64,000 nt of DNA from Nematostella vectensis (taxonomy: Eukaryota > Cnidaria > Anthozoa > Actiniaria > Edwardsiidae). A model generated the notes under the pieces. That model saw only the letters and a list, made by a program, of their open reading frames with translations, was not told the origin of the DNA and searched no databases. The translations under genes were made by a program, and so were the position numbers. Location: the NCBI RefSeq assembly GCF_932526225.1, contig NC_064039.1:11240139-11304138 (forward strand). The letters run 5' to 3'. Of the stretch, positions 31,510 to 43,272 are shown in pieces; position 1 is the stretch's first letter, and each line of letters starts with the position of its first letter.

Positions 31510-32440
31510 TTTAGTTACTAGTCCTTTTTTTCCCAGAGCTCTTTTGGAGTTGTTTTTGAGCCCGCGGTTTGAAGCTCGTCCACCAATAAGAAAGCTGGAC
31601 CCAGACACGTGACCCACTAGCCCGCGGCTGGAGCTTTCACTTCTTTACACTCCCGCGGACGTGCTGACATCTCCACGAGAAACTTGGGGGTAAAATACTC
31701 GTTCCTTTATTTACTAAATGAAACTGTTGATAAACCGGGATCATTCCCATCGCACGGTCTTTCTCGCTAAACAAAAAGCAAACAGAGCTTTGTCTCACTT
31801 GGCCCACAAACCCTGCTTCAACCAAACCAGAGCTCACCTCTAATGTTTGAATAAAATTCGAATTGTTTCTTCGTTTTTACGTTGTTTTTCATTTATTGCA
31901 TTGATTTAGTTGTTGATTTGGTGTATTTTCTCATTAGGTAGAGGTCCAACGGCCGTCGTGCGAAATGGCGTTACCGGGCGTGGGACGAGCAAGTAGACCA
32001 GAATCAGAGATAAGTCAAGCACTCACGCAAAACTAAGAAACAATTCGGACTTTTTTTAAACCTTAGAGCTAAGCTCCCTGTGACCAAACTCTATGCAATA
32101 AGTGCCAACATCCCCTATTACATTCTGACATAATGCACAACTAGCACCAACAATGCTGGCCGTTTCCGCCAACAGCGTGATGGATCCATAGCTGTTTGCT
32201 AAGGTTTATTTATTTTATTTATTAAAGCTTATACGACTTGCCCAAAGATAGAATGATACCATACAGGGCATAGTCCCATAAAAGTTTCCTCTTTAATTAT
32301 ATCTTACATATATGTATCAATAACAATATATGATATTCAATGATTTATTCAATAATAATAAAAAAATAATAACAATAATTATCAGCCTCTGCTGTATTGT
32401 CTCTTTCGACCATGCCTTAAGCATTTAACACAGATTGAGT
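31510..32440. other. KRR1 upstream region and intergenic DNA
   Basis: A GC-rich patch (two CCCGCGG motifs, 31560-31665) lies just upstream of KRR1 exon 1 and is a plausible promoter. Further right, at about 32210-32230, an (A/T)-rich run reads TTATTTATTTTATTTATTAA, which on the - strand resembles the A-rich tail of a retroposed copy. No gene was recognised. Confidence 0.4.
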
Positions 32441-32443
32441 TTA

Positions 32444-33000
32444 TTATTTGTTTGTTTGGGTTTGACTCAATTGGGAAAAGTTTTTTTTACTGTACATTGA
32501 TCCCCACCCAAGTGTGGTTAGCTTGCCATATGGATCGTCTACACTTACGTGTGCATCAGCTGAATGTTGCGCTGGTCTGTGCAGCTGTTGGCCAGGTGCT
32601 TCCTCAACTTTGGCTGGTAACCTGCGGGTCTGCGCAGAACAGCAGTTTGAGCTTTGTTGAGTTTGTAGTTGTGATGGGTCACTCTCTGTACTAACCATGT
32701 AAGGTAATCCTGCACGATTGTGAGGGAGCCCATAAGAGTCTTTTCAGCCCTGGGTGATATGGACTGCCATACACACATTTACTCCTGCCTTCTGCATTAC
32801 TTTTCTTTCTCCCCACTCCAATTTGAACATGTTAAGTTCTTCGGGAAAGCCTTTACGGTTCTGGCGTGTTGTTACGGTAGCGTAAATTTGATGCTCCAGG
32901 AGCGAAAACATTAAATCAACACTGGAGAAAAAGTTACTAAAATATAGGTTTAGCCCTTTGGTGCCTGCCCTAAAACGGGCCATTTTTGTGTGTCTCATTA
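32444..33000 (-). pseudogene. piggyBac transposase remnant, C-terminal part
   Basis: Reading the - strand, LYFSNFFSSVDLMFSLLEHQ then IYATVTTRQNRKGFPEEL match the piggyBac-type transposase block containing the third catalytic Asp (YFDNFFTS...LxxxGIYACGTxRxNRKGFP in the family). Frame breaks follow (PAGYQPKLRK, HSADAHVSVD). Same strand and order as the N-terminal remnant at 34780-35912, so both may be one element split by about 1.8 kb. The stretch up to 32696 is degraded. Confidence in the family is high; the joining is inference. Confidence 0.7.
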
Positions 33001-34775
33001 AAAAATATACTGCCCCTTCTGCTTTTATCCAATTTGCTTGTGCTATATGTCTATGGGCTATATGTCTACTTTGATTTAGAATATCTTTAAAAAGAAAAGC
33101 ACTAAAACGCTCAAATTTTTAATGTTATATGCAATCGACTGTTAAAATTTAAAGGCATGTTGTCTTTCCTTTCGTACTGCCTTAACTAGACCCTGCTTGC
33201 AGGGTTGACTGGGATACCTATGGATTGCATGTGCATTTGCAATTTGTTTGAGCCCCTGTTTTTTTTTTTGTACCATTGTAAAACACGTTTAAATTATGAT
33301 AAAACTGTTTAAATGCCATATTATAACATTTATTAGGGTAAGAAAGGTAAGAAACACAGTTTTCCAGGCGGGGGAGGGGACTCAATAGAAGTAAATGGGG
33401 TTGTGGTTAAAAATTGTTTTGACTGTCCTCAATATACTATCTGTTTGGAGTATTAGCTGTTACAACCAGAGTTAGTCATCTCTATAAACAAGATAATTGT
33501 TTTTCTTCTTTATGGTGTTTATTTTTTTCACTTGTAAGAGCAAAGTAAACAACAAGACCTCTATGCTATCATATTATTTAGACGAATATTTTGGTGTCGA
33601 GTGAGAGGGCTATAAATAGAAATCCTGAAATGTATCAGAAATTAAATCTTAAATGTGTTTTCTGTAATGTTATGTCTACATAGATCTTAAAATTGCATTG
33701 ATCACCCTCTTCTATTTCACAATGTGCTATTTCAGGTGTAAATTTTTATGTTACAAACAAAAATACCCATATTGTAATATCAGTGCTGTATAATGTTTTA
33801 AGTAGTTATTATGGCATTTATTATTTATGCTATCATATTGTTTAGACAAAAGTATAAAAGATAAATGCTCCTCGATGTTCAACTCTATTTATTGACAAAG
33901 ATGTTGAAGTTGTTCTGACATTGATAAGATCAATAACATAATCATTTGAATAACATGAACAAGGAAATAATGAAAACATACAAGACTCTTACAACTATAA
34001 ATAGGTAGGAACTAATGGATTAAATCCAGTAAAGCGATGTCCAGTTTTTGAGTCAACTTTGGTCCGCCATCTTGTTTTCTACACACGCCCATAGTCCTGG
34101 AAACAAGAATGGTCAGCGGTATTCTCTACATCAACCCCCCGTCCCGGAGCTATGGGCGACCATAGGTGGACTGGATGGCTCGTACCATTGGTCAGTCTCG
34201 GGCTCATGACGTTTTGGTGCTCGGCGTGGCATGGGCGTCCTACCCACTCGTTGGGGCTTTTTCCTTGCTGTTTCTAGAAAAAGACCCTCTCATTGACCGC
34301 TAGCGGTCTGAGTGGGTGCAAGTGTTTTTTCAGTGACTCAGCACAGATCTATTAGATTGACAGTACTGTTTATAGTTTGATTGACATTTTGTTGTCACTT
34401 ATGGTGGCTTTGTAAGCCGCCAGCAAGCGTGCGAGAGCCCCTTTAATGATTTGGGAAATCGACATTTGAAATAAAAAGAGGGGTGCAGGACTTGTTTTGG
34501 AGCTGCGAGGTCTCAAACGCATCCCATTTATCACAAAATGTGGCTAATTTTGAGTATTTTATTTTAATGGTCAAAGACAGAATTAAGTTCTTACTCAAAG
34601 ACAGGAAATCACTTCCAGGACGCTCATATTTTACCTGGAATACCAATGAGACATAGTTATGCTAACGAAACACATTTTTATAGATTAAGTGTAGAGTTTG
34701 GCCTGAAACAGTCGAAATTGGGATATAATGCAACAAAATAAGGCCTCAGCGAGGCTCATTTTGGAGCTTTGTGCT
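33001..34775. other. Unrecognised sequence between two halves of a piggyBac remnant
   Basis: AT-rich, with no convincing coding frame. If the piggyBac halves belong together this is inserted DNA. The part at 34030-34430 is GC-richer, with a duplicated-looking theme (GCGGTCTGAGTGGG, CCTACCCACTCG), but no protein was found. Confidence 0.4.
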
Positions 34776-34779
34776 TTTC

Positions 34780-35912
34780 AAAAATAAGTAAAAACTTGGG
34801 GTTGCAGGGGTCCGTTTTCGCGCAATCCTTGAATAATGCAATTTTTAACACAAAATGCATTGTTTTTTCTGCGCGCGCGTACGTGATGACGTCACATTCA
34901 AAGGTGATGATAAATTTATAACCACCTTGTATGCAAGCCAGCAGTGAAATCGGAATCGTTGCCATTGGCACTGTCTGCCAGAACCCACAACTTCAGTCCC
35001 CATTTCGTCGGTTTGTTCTTTATATACTGCCTCATCCCTGACCGATGCTTTCTCTACCATTCTTTCATCTATCCCAACATTCTGGAAAGGCTGATATAAT
35101 GCCTTGAGTCTCCCCTTAAAATGGTTGAGGAAACTCCGTACTTTACTCAGCTTGTCACGACCATCCTTTTCAATTGGATTTACAACATGTTACATGACCA
35201 TCAAGGCCTTGAAACGGTCACGTGCCATGATTGCCCTTGCCCATACCCTTACATCCACAAGACCACAGTACAGAATCAGGGCAATCAGTTGATTGATCTC
35301 CTCAGTGTTTGTTTCGTTCCATGCCCTCATTTTATTGGCATACGACTGCTTCTTTTGTCAAATGTTGGCATAGGCATAGACGGGTGTGCACTGATTTGTG
35401 GGCAGTAAAAAATAGCTGAAAGAAGTCCAACGCACATGGTATGGCTCCTGTCAGTAGTGGTACTTCTAAATTTAGCCCAGGAATTCTACTTGGAACAAAA
35501 TCGTGGAGCTGGTTCACTTGGTCCGCGTCTCCATAGCTGTTGTAGGAGGTTGCTTGCTGTGGCTGAGTAGTAGCAAGCTTCCTACGCTGCTGGCCTCTTT
35601 CCCGTCCTCTCTTCCTCTCGCTCAAACAGGTCTTGACCCCAAAGATATTGCCTTTTCTACCACACTCTCATCACTACTCGAGGTCCCTTCAGGATCAGCC
35701 TCTTCATCACAAAACTCTGGTTCATTTCGGAGCATCGAAAATTTCGATTTGAGGATGCTTAATACATCCTCACTGGAGTTGTTCGTTGACAGGTCCACAT
35801 TTTGTAGCCTCCCCTTGCACTCTGCCTGTTTGAGCCTCGCCCCCCTCGGCACACAATGAGAGTTTCTGTCTCTCGTCTTATTTATAACTTCGTATTTTTT
35901 GCACACTTTCAT
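34780..35912 (-). pseudogene. piggyBac transposase remnant, N-terminal and central part
   Basis: The - strand shows, in shifting frames: an acidic start (EFCDEEADPEG), FVPSRIPGLNLEVPLLTG, CALDFFQLFFT, then NETNTEEINQLIALILYCGL, ARAIMARDRFKALMVM, NPIEKDGRDKLSKVRSFL and YQPFQNVGIDERMV, followed by the degraded NGNDSDFTAGLHT. These are the ordered landmarks of piggyBac DDE_Tnp_1_7 transposases: DFFQLFF, then RDRF, then DExMV with a catalytic Asp. At least three frameshifts or stops and a short deletion before WARAI are present. A non-functional fossil. Confidence 0.8.
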
Positions 35913-35982
35913 GTAACGGGGGAGTGGTCGGGGACTCTGCTTAAAAGTAGATGGATGTCATCTATCTGTGAAATTGATAGGG

Positions 35983-36013
<31 letters not shown>

Positions 36014-36090
36014 GGCTTCATCACTGTTTGTGAACCATTGGGCAATGGCATCATACAGACCAGACTCAAGGGTGTGCCTTCCTACATAGC
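35880..36090. repeat. Direct repeat, copy 1 (with TA expansion)
   Basis: Matches 36925-37115 over about 180 bp: TATAACTTC, CACACTTTCATGTAACGGGG, GGGGACTCTGCTTAAAAGTA, CCATTGGGCAATGGC and TCAAGGGTGTGCCTT. A (TA)n run at 35988-36013 interrupts copy 1. Confidence 0.8.
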
Positions 36091-36924
36091 TCCTACCTGA
36101 GCTTCTTTTAACTGAGTGTTATTAAAACCTTTTATAAGTTTTGTGAAAACTCTGTGTTTTGACCATGTGGCGACCATTCCATCTTCTTCATACAAGCGAG
36201 ACAGGCTAACCTTTTTTTTAGAAACCATTGGAGTTTGTTTGGAAACCTTGTGAGACCTCGCTTAATAAATGATTTTTTGCCCGTTTGGGTGAAAGAACTC
36301 GCGATAAAAAAAGATTACAAAACTTTATGAAATATGACGCCTCCATGACATTCATTCAATGGTTTGTAATATTTGTTTTTTTTTATACTTCCATTAGACT
36401 ATTATACCAGGTTCGAAGGTTGATAGTGTTTGTGTGGTTTGTTTTTCCAAACACTTTGCAATTCAAACAAGAAGAACGATGTTTATGGGGCGATTTAAAA
36501 TAGACACATTTGTTAAACGCAAAATAAAGAATATTTTCTCATCTCTGTGTGTGCCAGCAATACATGACTCGTTGTTGCTGGCTTAAGTGCGACGAAATAT
36601 AATATTGCTTGCTGAAAACGGCAGGGCCAATTGAATTACCTGTACGTAGTTCTTGTAGTATTGCCTTCTACATCGTAGTGAACGATGAATTTGATGACGA
36701 TATCTCTGTAATCTGCACACAGAAGGGTTAATAAACCTACCTTCAATGGAGAATCCCCCGCGCTTTTTGTGATATGCTTTCCTGGAACTTTTCCATTAGA
36801 GCTTCATTAGTGTAATAGTTCACTGTTGGAAAAGCGTAACCGCTTCTAGCGCTCTCTCGGCCATCTCAAAGCGACAAAGCGTTGCTGTCGAGTCGCCCAG
36901 TCTTGTCTCGTAGACCCCGCGTAC
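36091..36924. other. Intergenic between the two direct repeats
   Basis: No gene recognised; short open frames only. Confidence 0.4.
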
Positions 36925-37400
36925 ATCATATAACTTCATATTTTTTTCACACTTTCACGTAACGGGGGAGGGGTCGGGGACTCTGCTTAAAAGTAGATGG
37001 ATGTCATCTATCTGTGAAATTAATAGGGCAACATAGGCGTTATCACTGAACCATTGGGCAACGGCATTATACAGACCAGACTTAAGGGTGTGCCTTGCTA
37101 CAAACACTTCTTTGGGAATACGTTGCCATTCAAGACGACGTTCATCATTACTGATAATGGAAGAGGTCAATCGAGCATCATGCCTTATATGGCTTGTTCC
37201 ATTAACCACCGCCTGCTGGTACTTGCACCATGTTGTTCCGTTGTTCCTTTGGGACAGCAGTCATGGAGATTCTGATCCTTGTTGGAGGCTCAGTGCACGA
37301 GATTAGCAAGTATGGCATTTCTCATGCCCTCCAGATTGCGAACATTGGATCGTATGGCAATGCCATAATAGTTTTGTAGTCTTTCTATCATGGCATCAGT
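36925..37400 (-). pseudogene. Mutator-like transposase remnant (includes direct repeat copy 2)
   Basis: On the - strand: MIERLQNYYGIAIRSNVRNL then EGMRNAILANLVH, a stop, WCKYQQAVVNGTS after a frameshift, then ERRLEWQRIPKEVFVARHTL and KSGLYNAVAQWFSDN. These match the C-terminal half of the Mutator-like transposase family widespread in animals, where the blocks are IAIRSNxxxLxxM, WCxYQ and W-x-RxPKExFV (from general knowledge of the family). Much of the middle is missing between VNGTS and ERRLEWQ. A fragment with stops and a frameshift, not functional. Confidence 0.7.
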
Positions 37401-37404
37401 TAAC

Positions 37405-38050
37405 ATTCCTCATCCTCCTAATAATTAATAATTTAATAATTTATAAATTTATATTGCGCTATTTTCATATAATGATCAAAAGCGCATTACAATATTACTG
37501 AATGTTGAACTAATATATACAATAAAATTTACAATTATAATCGAAAATAATATGAAATAATAGATTCATAGGAAAAATATTGAATAAAAAAAATAAAAAT
37601 CTCTTTATATTGATGATTATGTGATATCAAGTGTTAAAAGCTAATTTAAAAAGATGAGTCTCAATTGATGGTGCGAAGATTTGCAGGAAGAGCGTTCCAT
37701 AATGTAGGTTCAGCAACACTAAACGATCTGTCACCAAAAGACTTCATCATTTTTCCTGGGGGATGCATTAAAGAAAGGCCCTCATTCGAGCGCAGTGAAT
37801 AGCGCGCGTTATTCTTAATTCTAATGAGATCAGTTATGTAAAGAGGAGCTAGCCCCTGAAGAGCTTTGAAAGTGATTAGCAAGATTTTAAATTAAACCCG
37901 ATACCTTACAGGCAACCAATGAAGATTTCTTAGCACAGGCGTAATATGATCGTACTTTTTGCATGACGTTAGCAGCCTAGCTGCAGCATTCTGCACCCTT
38001 TGCAATTTACCCATTTCTCGTTCTGGTAGTCCATAAAGGACCCCCTACCT
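37405..38050 (-). pseudogene. LINE 3' end fragment
   Basis: The - strand encodes the C-terminal tail of a non-LTR reverse transcriptase: RVQNAAARLLTSCKKYDHIT, HWLPVRYRV, a TAA stop, MLITFKALQGLAPLYITDLI, NNARYSLRSNEGL, FGDRSFSVAEPTLWNALP. The order LQRVQNAAARL, HWLPV, ALxGLAPxYxxDL, FGDRxFxVAxPxLWNxLP is standard for CR1/jockey-group LINEs. It is followed by an AT-rich 3' UTR ending in ATTAATTATT. Confidence 0.85.
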
Positions 38051-38159
38051 ATCCCCGAATTATCGCACTCTACTGAACACGTTGGCTCTCGATCATGTGC
38101 AATTATTCATGCTATCTTTGACAAGAAAAAATGTCTGTATGTCATGCGTGTTTAATATA

Positions 38160-38743
38160 CCTTAGCGAGCATATCTGAGTCTATCTGCCATGCCAGACTT
38201 AACGAGGGAGAAAATTTGTGTATCTGCTTCATGAGGAGCTACAATATATCCTACTTTTGGCATTGGTACTTTTGCATTGTTGTACCGTCGCCTTCCCCTG
38301 TTCCGCTCTGATGAGCTGTTCATAAGCTCTGTAGGTAAAATCTAAACTTAAAAATTAGGTGGTCCACTTATCCGGATTCCCTTTGCTAGATAATTTGTAT
38401 TTCCGTCTCCTTGCGGATGCCATTTATTGCCATTTTTTTAAATGCAGAATGTGGCTTTCTGCAGAGTCTGCTGAACATTCGACAGCTTTCCTCTTAAACC
38501 ATGGGTTTTAGCCCATATTTCGATGTTTAGACGGTGCATTGAGAGCTCAAGGCAGTTCTGTGGTTTCTCAGCATGGAGAACAAGGCGGAACCTTACCACA
38601 GGAAGGACTGGGCTCTGTTTCCTTATCGTCAGGGACCTCAGTGAAAGAGTTATTGACAGAGCTAACGTCATCTGCATTAACAGCTCGGCTGGACAGGAGG
38701 CTAGAAATAGATTCATTACGTACTTGATTTATTATTTCAATAT
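38160..38743 (-). pseudogene. R2/NeSL-like LINE remnant, downstream half
   Basis: On the - strand, from 38743: IEIINQVRNESISSLL, then a degraded low-complexity stretch with several stops, down to about 38160 where ADTQIFSLVKSGMADRLRY can be read. It continues the frame of 50126-50560 once the intervening transposon is removed. The reverse transcriptase domain itself was not found, so it is truncated. Confidence 0.6.
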
Positions 38744-38769
38744 CACAGGAAAAAATTCCGATTTTCCAA
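38741..38769. repeat. Left target duplication and terminal inverted repeat
   Basis: TAT, then the terminal repeat from 38744. The terminal repeat matches 50100-50125 inverted at 25 of 26 positions. Confidence 0.9.
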
Positions 38770-38869
38770 TTTGGGAAAAAATGGGGAATATTTTGGGATT
38801 TCTATGGGTTTCTTATGGGATTTCCCAAAATTGGAAAAATGCTACCAAAACCAATATTGGGAAAATAAA

Positions 38870-39150
38870 ATCCCAAAGACATCCCAAAATTGGTTTATTT
38901 TGTGGACAAGATTTTCCCATTGTTGGGATTTTATTGGGACCATCAAATCCCAAAAGTGGTTTATTTTGTAGACAACATTTTCCCATTGTTGGGATTTTAT
39001 TGGGACCATAAGATCCCAAAATTGGTTCATTTTGTGGACAACATTTTCCCATTGTTGGGATTTTATTGGGACCATCAAATCCCGAATTTTTGGACAACAT
39101 TATCCCATTTTTGGAAATTTATTGGGACCATTGAACCCCCAAATGGCTTA
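38870..39150. repeat. Left subterminal array, 66-bp unit
   Basis: About 3.5 copies of a 66-bp unit including CATTTTCCCATTGTTGGGAT, TTTATTGGGACCAT and ATCCCAAAATTGG. Short palindromic TCCCA/TGGGA motifs recur. Subterminal repeats in CACTA elements are transposase or accessory-protein binding sites (established for maize En/Spm); that role here is inference. The long open frames are artefacts of the unit length. Confidence 0.9.
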
Positions 39151-39317
39151 TTTTGTTGACAGCAATACTGTATAAATTAAAATAAAAAATGAATGCAAAA
39201 CAAAAGAACAATGTTAACATACTAGGAAAATTTAATAGAATTCAAACATCCCTTTTTGTAGTTTTAATGTAGAGTGCAAATAATTAAAGGTAAGTAACCT
39301 TTACAATAGTTTCTAAC

Positions 39318-40020
39318 ATGACAGCTTCAAGTACAGTAAAATGCTGTAAAATAAGTAAAATATTTAACACATTTGCCTGCAATTATCTTGTTGGCCAGCA
39401 CTTCACACACTTGTGTGTGGGAGTAAGGTTCAATATGGTAGTGTTCTTGGGCAACTATCTACTAAATGCCAGGGAAAACTTTACCATACAGGTACTATGA
39501 GCTCAAAGTTTGATCTTTTTGTTAACAGTTTTTGTTTGGCTTTACCAAATATTCAACACATTTGCCTGCAATTATCTTGTTGGCCATGCAGCACCCACAC
39601 ACTTGTGTGTGAGTAAGGTTCAATAGTGTTCTTGGACCTATTGAAAAAAAGTGTTTTTTAAGGCATCAACTATTACCTCCCTATCCTTTGGGATACTTCC
39701 AGATACTGCCTTAATGATAACCTTCACTGCTTTACTATGTAAGTTATTTATGACTGGTATAGGTTCAGTTTCTGGGAGAGACAACTATCTACTTAAGCCA
39801 GTGAAAACATTAGCATACAGGTACTATGAGCTCAAAGTTTGACCTTTTTGATAACTTTTACATGGGTAGTTTTTGAAATTTCGTTTGGCTTTACCAAATA
39901 TTTAACATATTTGCCAGCACTTCACACACTTGTGTGTGAGTAAGGTTCAATAGTGTCCCTGACACAACTATGTACTTAAGCCAGTAAAAACTTTAGCATA
40001 CAGCTACTACATGTTTGAGC
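39318..40020. repeat. Partial tandem copies of the accessory gene's last exon
   Basis: Blocks from within exon 40021-40404 recur downstream. One covers 39645-39781 (matching 40180-40310 almost base for base). The block TTTGCCTGCAATTATCTTGT with CACACACTTGTGTGTG recurs at about 39370-39430, 39555-39620 and 39900-39960 as well as in the exon at 40095-40160. These copies lie beyond the stop codon and look like decayed tandem duplications rather than extra exons. Confidence 0.75.
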
Positions 40021-43000
40021 TCAAAATTTGACCTTTTTGATAACCTGTACATGGGCAGTTTTTGTAATTTCATTTGGCTTTGCCAAACACTTAACATATT
40101 TGCCTGCAATAATTTTTTTGGCCAGCACCTCACACACTTGGGTGTGAGTAAGGTTCAATAGTGTTCTTGGACCTATTGAAAAAGTGTTTTTTAAGGCATC
40201 AACTATTACCTCCCTATCCTTTGGGATACTTCCACATACCGCCTTAATGATAACCTTCACTGCTTTACTATGTAAGTTATTTATGACTGTAGGTTCAGTT
40301 TCTGGGAGAGTATCTGTACTTTTCTTGTCATCGTCAGAACCATCATCATCAGATCCATCATTATCAGATCCTTCATCATCTGGTTCCTCATCATCTTGAC
40401 TGCCCTTCAATCAAAGGGGTAAAGAATTAATAAATTATTCAATTTTTTTTTTCAGTTTGAGTTTGTGAGGTTTGGTGTACAGTGCAACCTCTATCTGTAT
40501 TCTGACTTATTATTATTTAAAAGCTGAACAAGTTGGTAACCTTTTTTAAGGAGATTAACAATGACCTGGACAAAAACTGAAGCATAACTTCTTGTGATTC
40601 AGCCAATTTTACATTCAACTATACAGAAGTGGCCCAAGGCAAGTGTATGAGCCCAGTGGGAATAGATGATAATGAATGCAAATAAACAATTAGATTGGAG
40701 ATTTCCTACCATGGAAGGCATTTTAGGTAGCTTTGCTTGGGAGCATTGTAGTGAGAATTCCTCATCTGAAGAGCCAGCCTTGAAGAACACAAAAACAAAT
40801 TTAATTGCAAGTTGCTTCAAAGATAACCATCACAATTTAGGTACTGTATTGTATTTTAGTTCTTCACAGTAGACAAAGTAGTAAATAAATAATCAAATAA
40901 AAAATAATAATAATTATCAAACTATGAAGCATGTTGAACAGTGTACATACCCTAGAAGAACTTGGTGTTCTAGGAGACCAGGAATCTGGAGGGCTTGTTC
41001 TCTGGAGAAAATAAAATCACTCATATTCATACCTTTCCAAAAAATCAGAACCAAAAGGATTCCTTTTAAATAGCAAGGTTTATCCATAAACTGGCAAGAA
41101 AGTCAGAAAGAAAAATAATAATTCTGATTATCATGCAGTTCACAACATTCCTCAGTGCAGTGACGTGCTTTTATTAGGTCTTACCATTCAAAGCAACCTA
41201 AAGTTCAGCTTGCACGTCAAAAGCAAATTAATTAAAGCCAACAAATGTCTCCATATTCTTAGGACCCTTAGGAAAGAACAGTATAGTCAACTAGAAATAG
41301 ACCATTTATTCTTCTCTCTGGTGTTGCCATGTATCACTTACGGCTTATCCGTTTACGGGGCCTGCGACTCAGATCTAACGACTATTCAGTCATTCTTAGA
41401 TAGGTGTCATAAACGTCGGTTCGTATCAACACCTGTTAGCATAGAAAAATACTCGCCAAGCAAGACTGTAAGCTGTATGAAAAAGCTGCAGCCATTCCGA
41501 ACCACCCTTTACGTTGCTACTTACCCGCTATTAAAGAAACCAAATACAATCTTCGTGGTACGCGCTATATTACACCAAATGTAAAAACTGAACGCTTTAA
41601 GAACACTTATATCAACAGAATTGCTTTCAAATATCTTATGTAACTTAGTAGCTAGTTTTTAATTTTTCAGCATTATTTGTAACATAGGAGATGTATTTTT
41701 ATCCTTTGATAATAAAGATTATTATTATTATTAATACATTTGCACCATACTTACTTTTCTTTCACGCCGCTGTTCACTGAAAAAATCCTTAGTGTGTTGC
41801 ATAATGCCATCCACTGTGAAATTTATTTCAGGCACAGAACACTGGTCTTCAATTTCTTTAGCAAACTTTTCCAGTTGTGTTCTCATCATGGGAGTGTTGA
41901 ACTTCGGGAGTTGCCCACCCCACTTTTCCATGGCAAGTGCGCCAATCTTCTTGCGCCTAAACATCAATCAAATTAATAAGGCTAAATGTGTTGCATAAAT
42001 GAAGTTTACTAAACAATGCCAGAAAAAGGTGTTGCATGATAAAATAATGTAAAATAAATGCGCCACAATATGAATTGAACATCAGCATTTTGAAAAAATG
42101 TATAAATCAATTTACTTCAAAGGACATTCATCTATATCCAATATCAAAACACACTCACTTAGACAGGTACAGTCTTTGTATTTCAGGATCGTATGTTGAC
42201 AACTCTGCCATTGTTGGTTTGCACTTGGGCAAGGCTGATGAAGATTTCTTTGGCAATTGGAACGACTCCTCAAAAATCCTTTTGAATTTTAGGGCCTTTC
42301 CATAGGTTAAGCCAACCTTTGAGTAAATTGGCGCATCAGCATCTTTAGATAGCAAGTCTACTATTGCTTCTGGGCATGTAATATCTTCATCTGCAGCCAA
42401 ACAGAAGAAGAATGGATTCAATATTTGCATGCAAAAGATACATTTGAAAAAAGTTTTATTGATCTATTCTGTTGTTTTGTCGTTTCAATTTCTCTGCGAA
42501 CCAAAGCTGCGTTTTATCTCTCTGACTTATTTATATTTTTGTTGTTCAGCATTATAAAATTAACCTCTACACAGAAATACCACATTTCCAGTTAAAAGCC
42601 ATGCTTTCTCGATGCGATTTTGTGAAGGCCTATGTCGACGGGTTCCTCGCGCCATTTTCTTGCACATGTGAGAATGAGAAATTTCGTGCAGAGGCTACTT
42701 TTGCAAAGTCGAAAAACAAAGAAAGCAAAAAAAAAATATTTAGAGCAAGCGTTGTAATTGTGCGGCAATTTGGAATCCCAAAGAACAAATTACCTTTCTG
42801 TGGCCAGAAACAATAGCTATAATATGTTTACTATCCACGCGGCAGTTTTTGGCAAGTTCTTTTAGGCCGCCATGTTTCTTCACTTTCTTTGCCGAGTTGA
42901 AATTTGAAATTCCAACCTCATTTTCTTACTTTAGAAAGTACACTTAAATTAAAGATGATGGCCAAAGGTAAGTCAGACGTCCTTTATGAAAGAATTGTTC

Positions 43001-43272
43001 TGTTGCTTTGCGATTTCATTTCGAAAACGCTTTGAGATCCATTCGGCATTGCAAAAGCGAAAATGTGCGCGCCAAATTTACCCTACTCTGCTGACTTGAG
43101 AGAAACTTCCCCTTTTAGCTTTCACTGATTCAATGTAAGACTTCATACCTTTAAATCGCTGTGCAATTGCATCGCCAAAGTGCTCTGTCACTTTTGAAAT
43201 AACATCTTCTTCTTCTGAGGGAGCTGGTGATGGATCCACAATATCTGGCTGTTCTTGTTGCTCTCGACTCAT
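40021..43272 (-). CDS. Transposon accessory protein, six exons, unknown family
   Basis: Exons 43272-43149, 42390-42159, 41956-41755, 41001-40951, 40778-40710 and 40404-40021 join with matching phases into 1062 nt (353 residues plus stop). Readable landmarks are an acidic start (MSREQQEQPD, APSEEEDVISKV), DEDITCPEAIVDLLSKDADA, KRIFEESFQLPKK, KRKKIGALAMEKWGGQLPKF, QLEKFAKEIEDQCS, QHTKDFFSEQRRERK, a Ser/Pro linker and a strongly acidic run of D/E/S. The C-terminal ~95 residues look folded (AVKVIIKAVCGSIPKDREVI, LAKKIIAGKYVKCLAKP). I do not recognise a domain. It is divergent from the transposase with 381 bp between start codons, and entirely inside the element. A DNA-binding or assembly role like plant TNPA is a guess from context only. 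An upstream in-frame ATG (43363-43365) would add 31 residues. The nested LINE fragment lies in intron 3. Confidence 0.75.
41160..41735 (+). pseudogene. LINE 3' fragment nested in the accessory gene's intron
   Basis: C-terminal reverse-transcriptase tail: LLGLTIQSNLKFSLHVKSKL, ANKCLHILRTLRKEQYSQ, HLFFSLVLPCITYGLSVYGA, followed by a frameshifted continuation and a 3' UTR that ends AATAAAGATT(ATT)n at 41709-41733. 5'-truncated copy, antisense to the accessory gene. Confidence 0.8.

Noticed and set aside
43078-43148. Longer first exon of the accessory gene (GMKSYIESVKAKRGS)
   Set aside because: Only the donor AAAG/gtatga at 43149 gives the phase needed for exon 42390-42159; downstream donors create stops.
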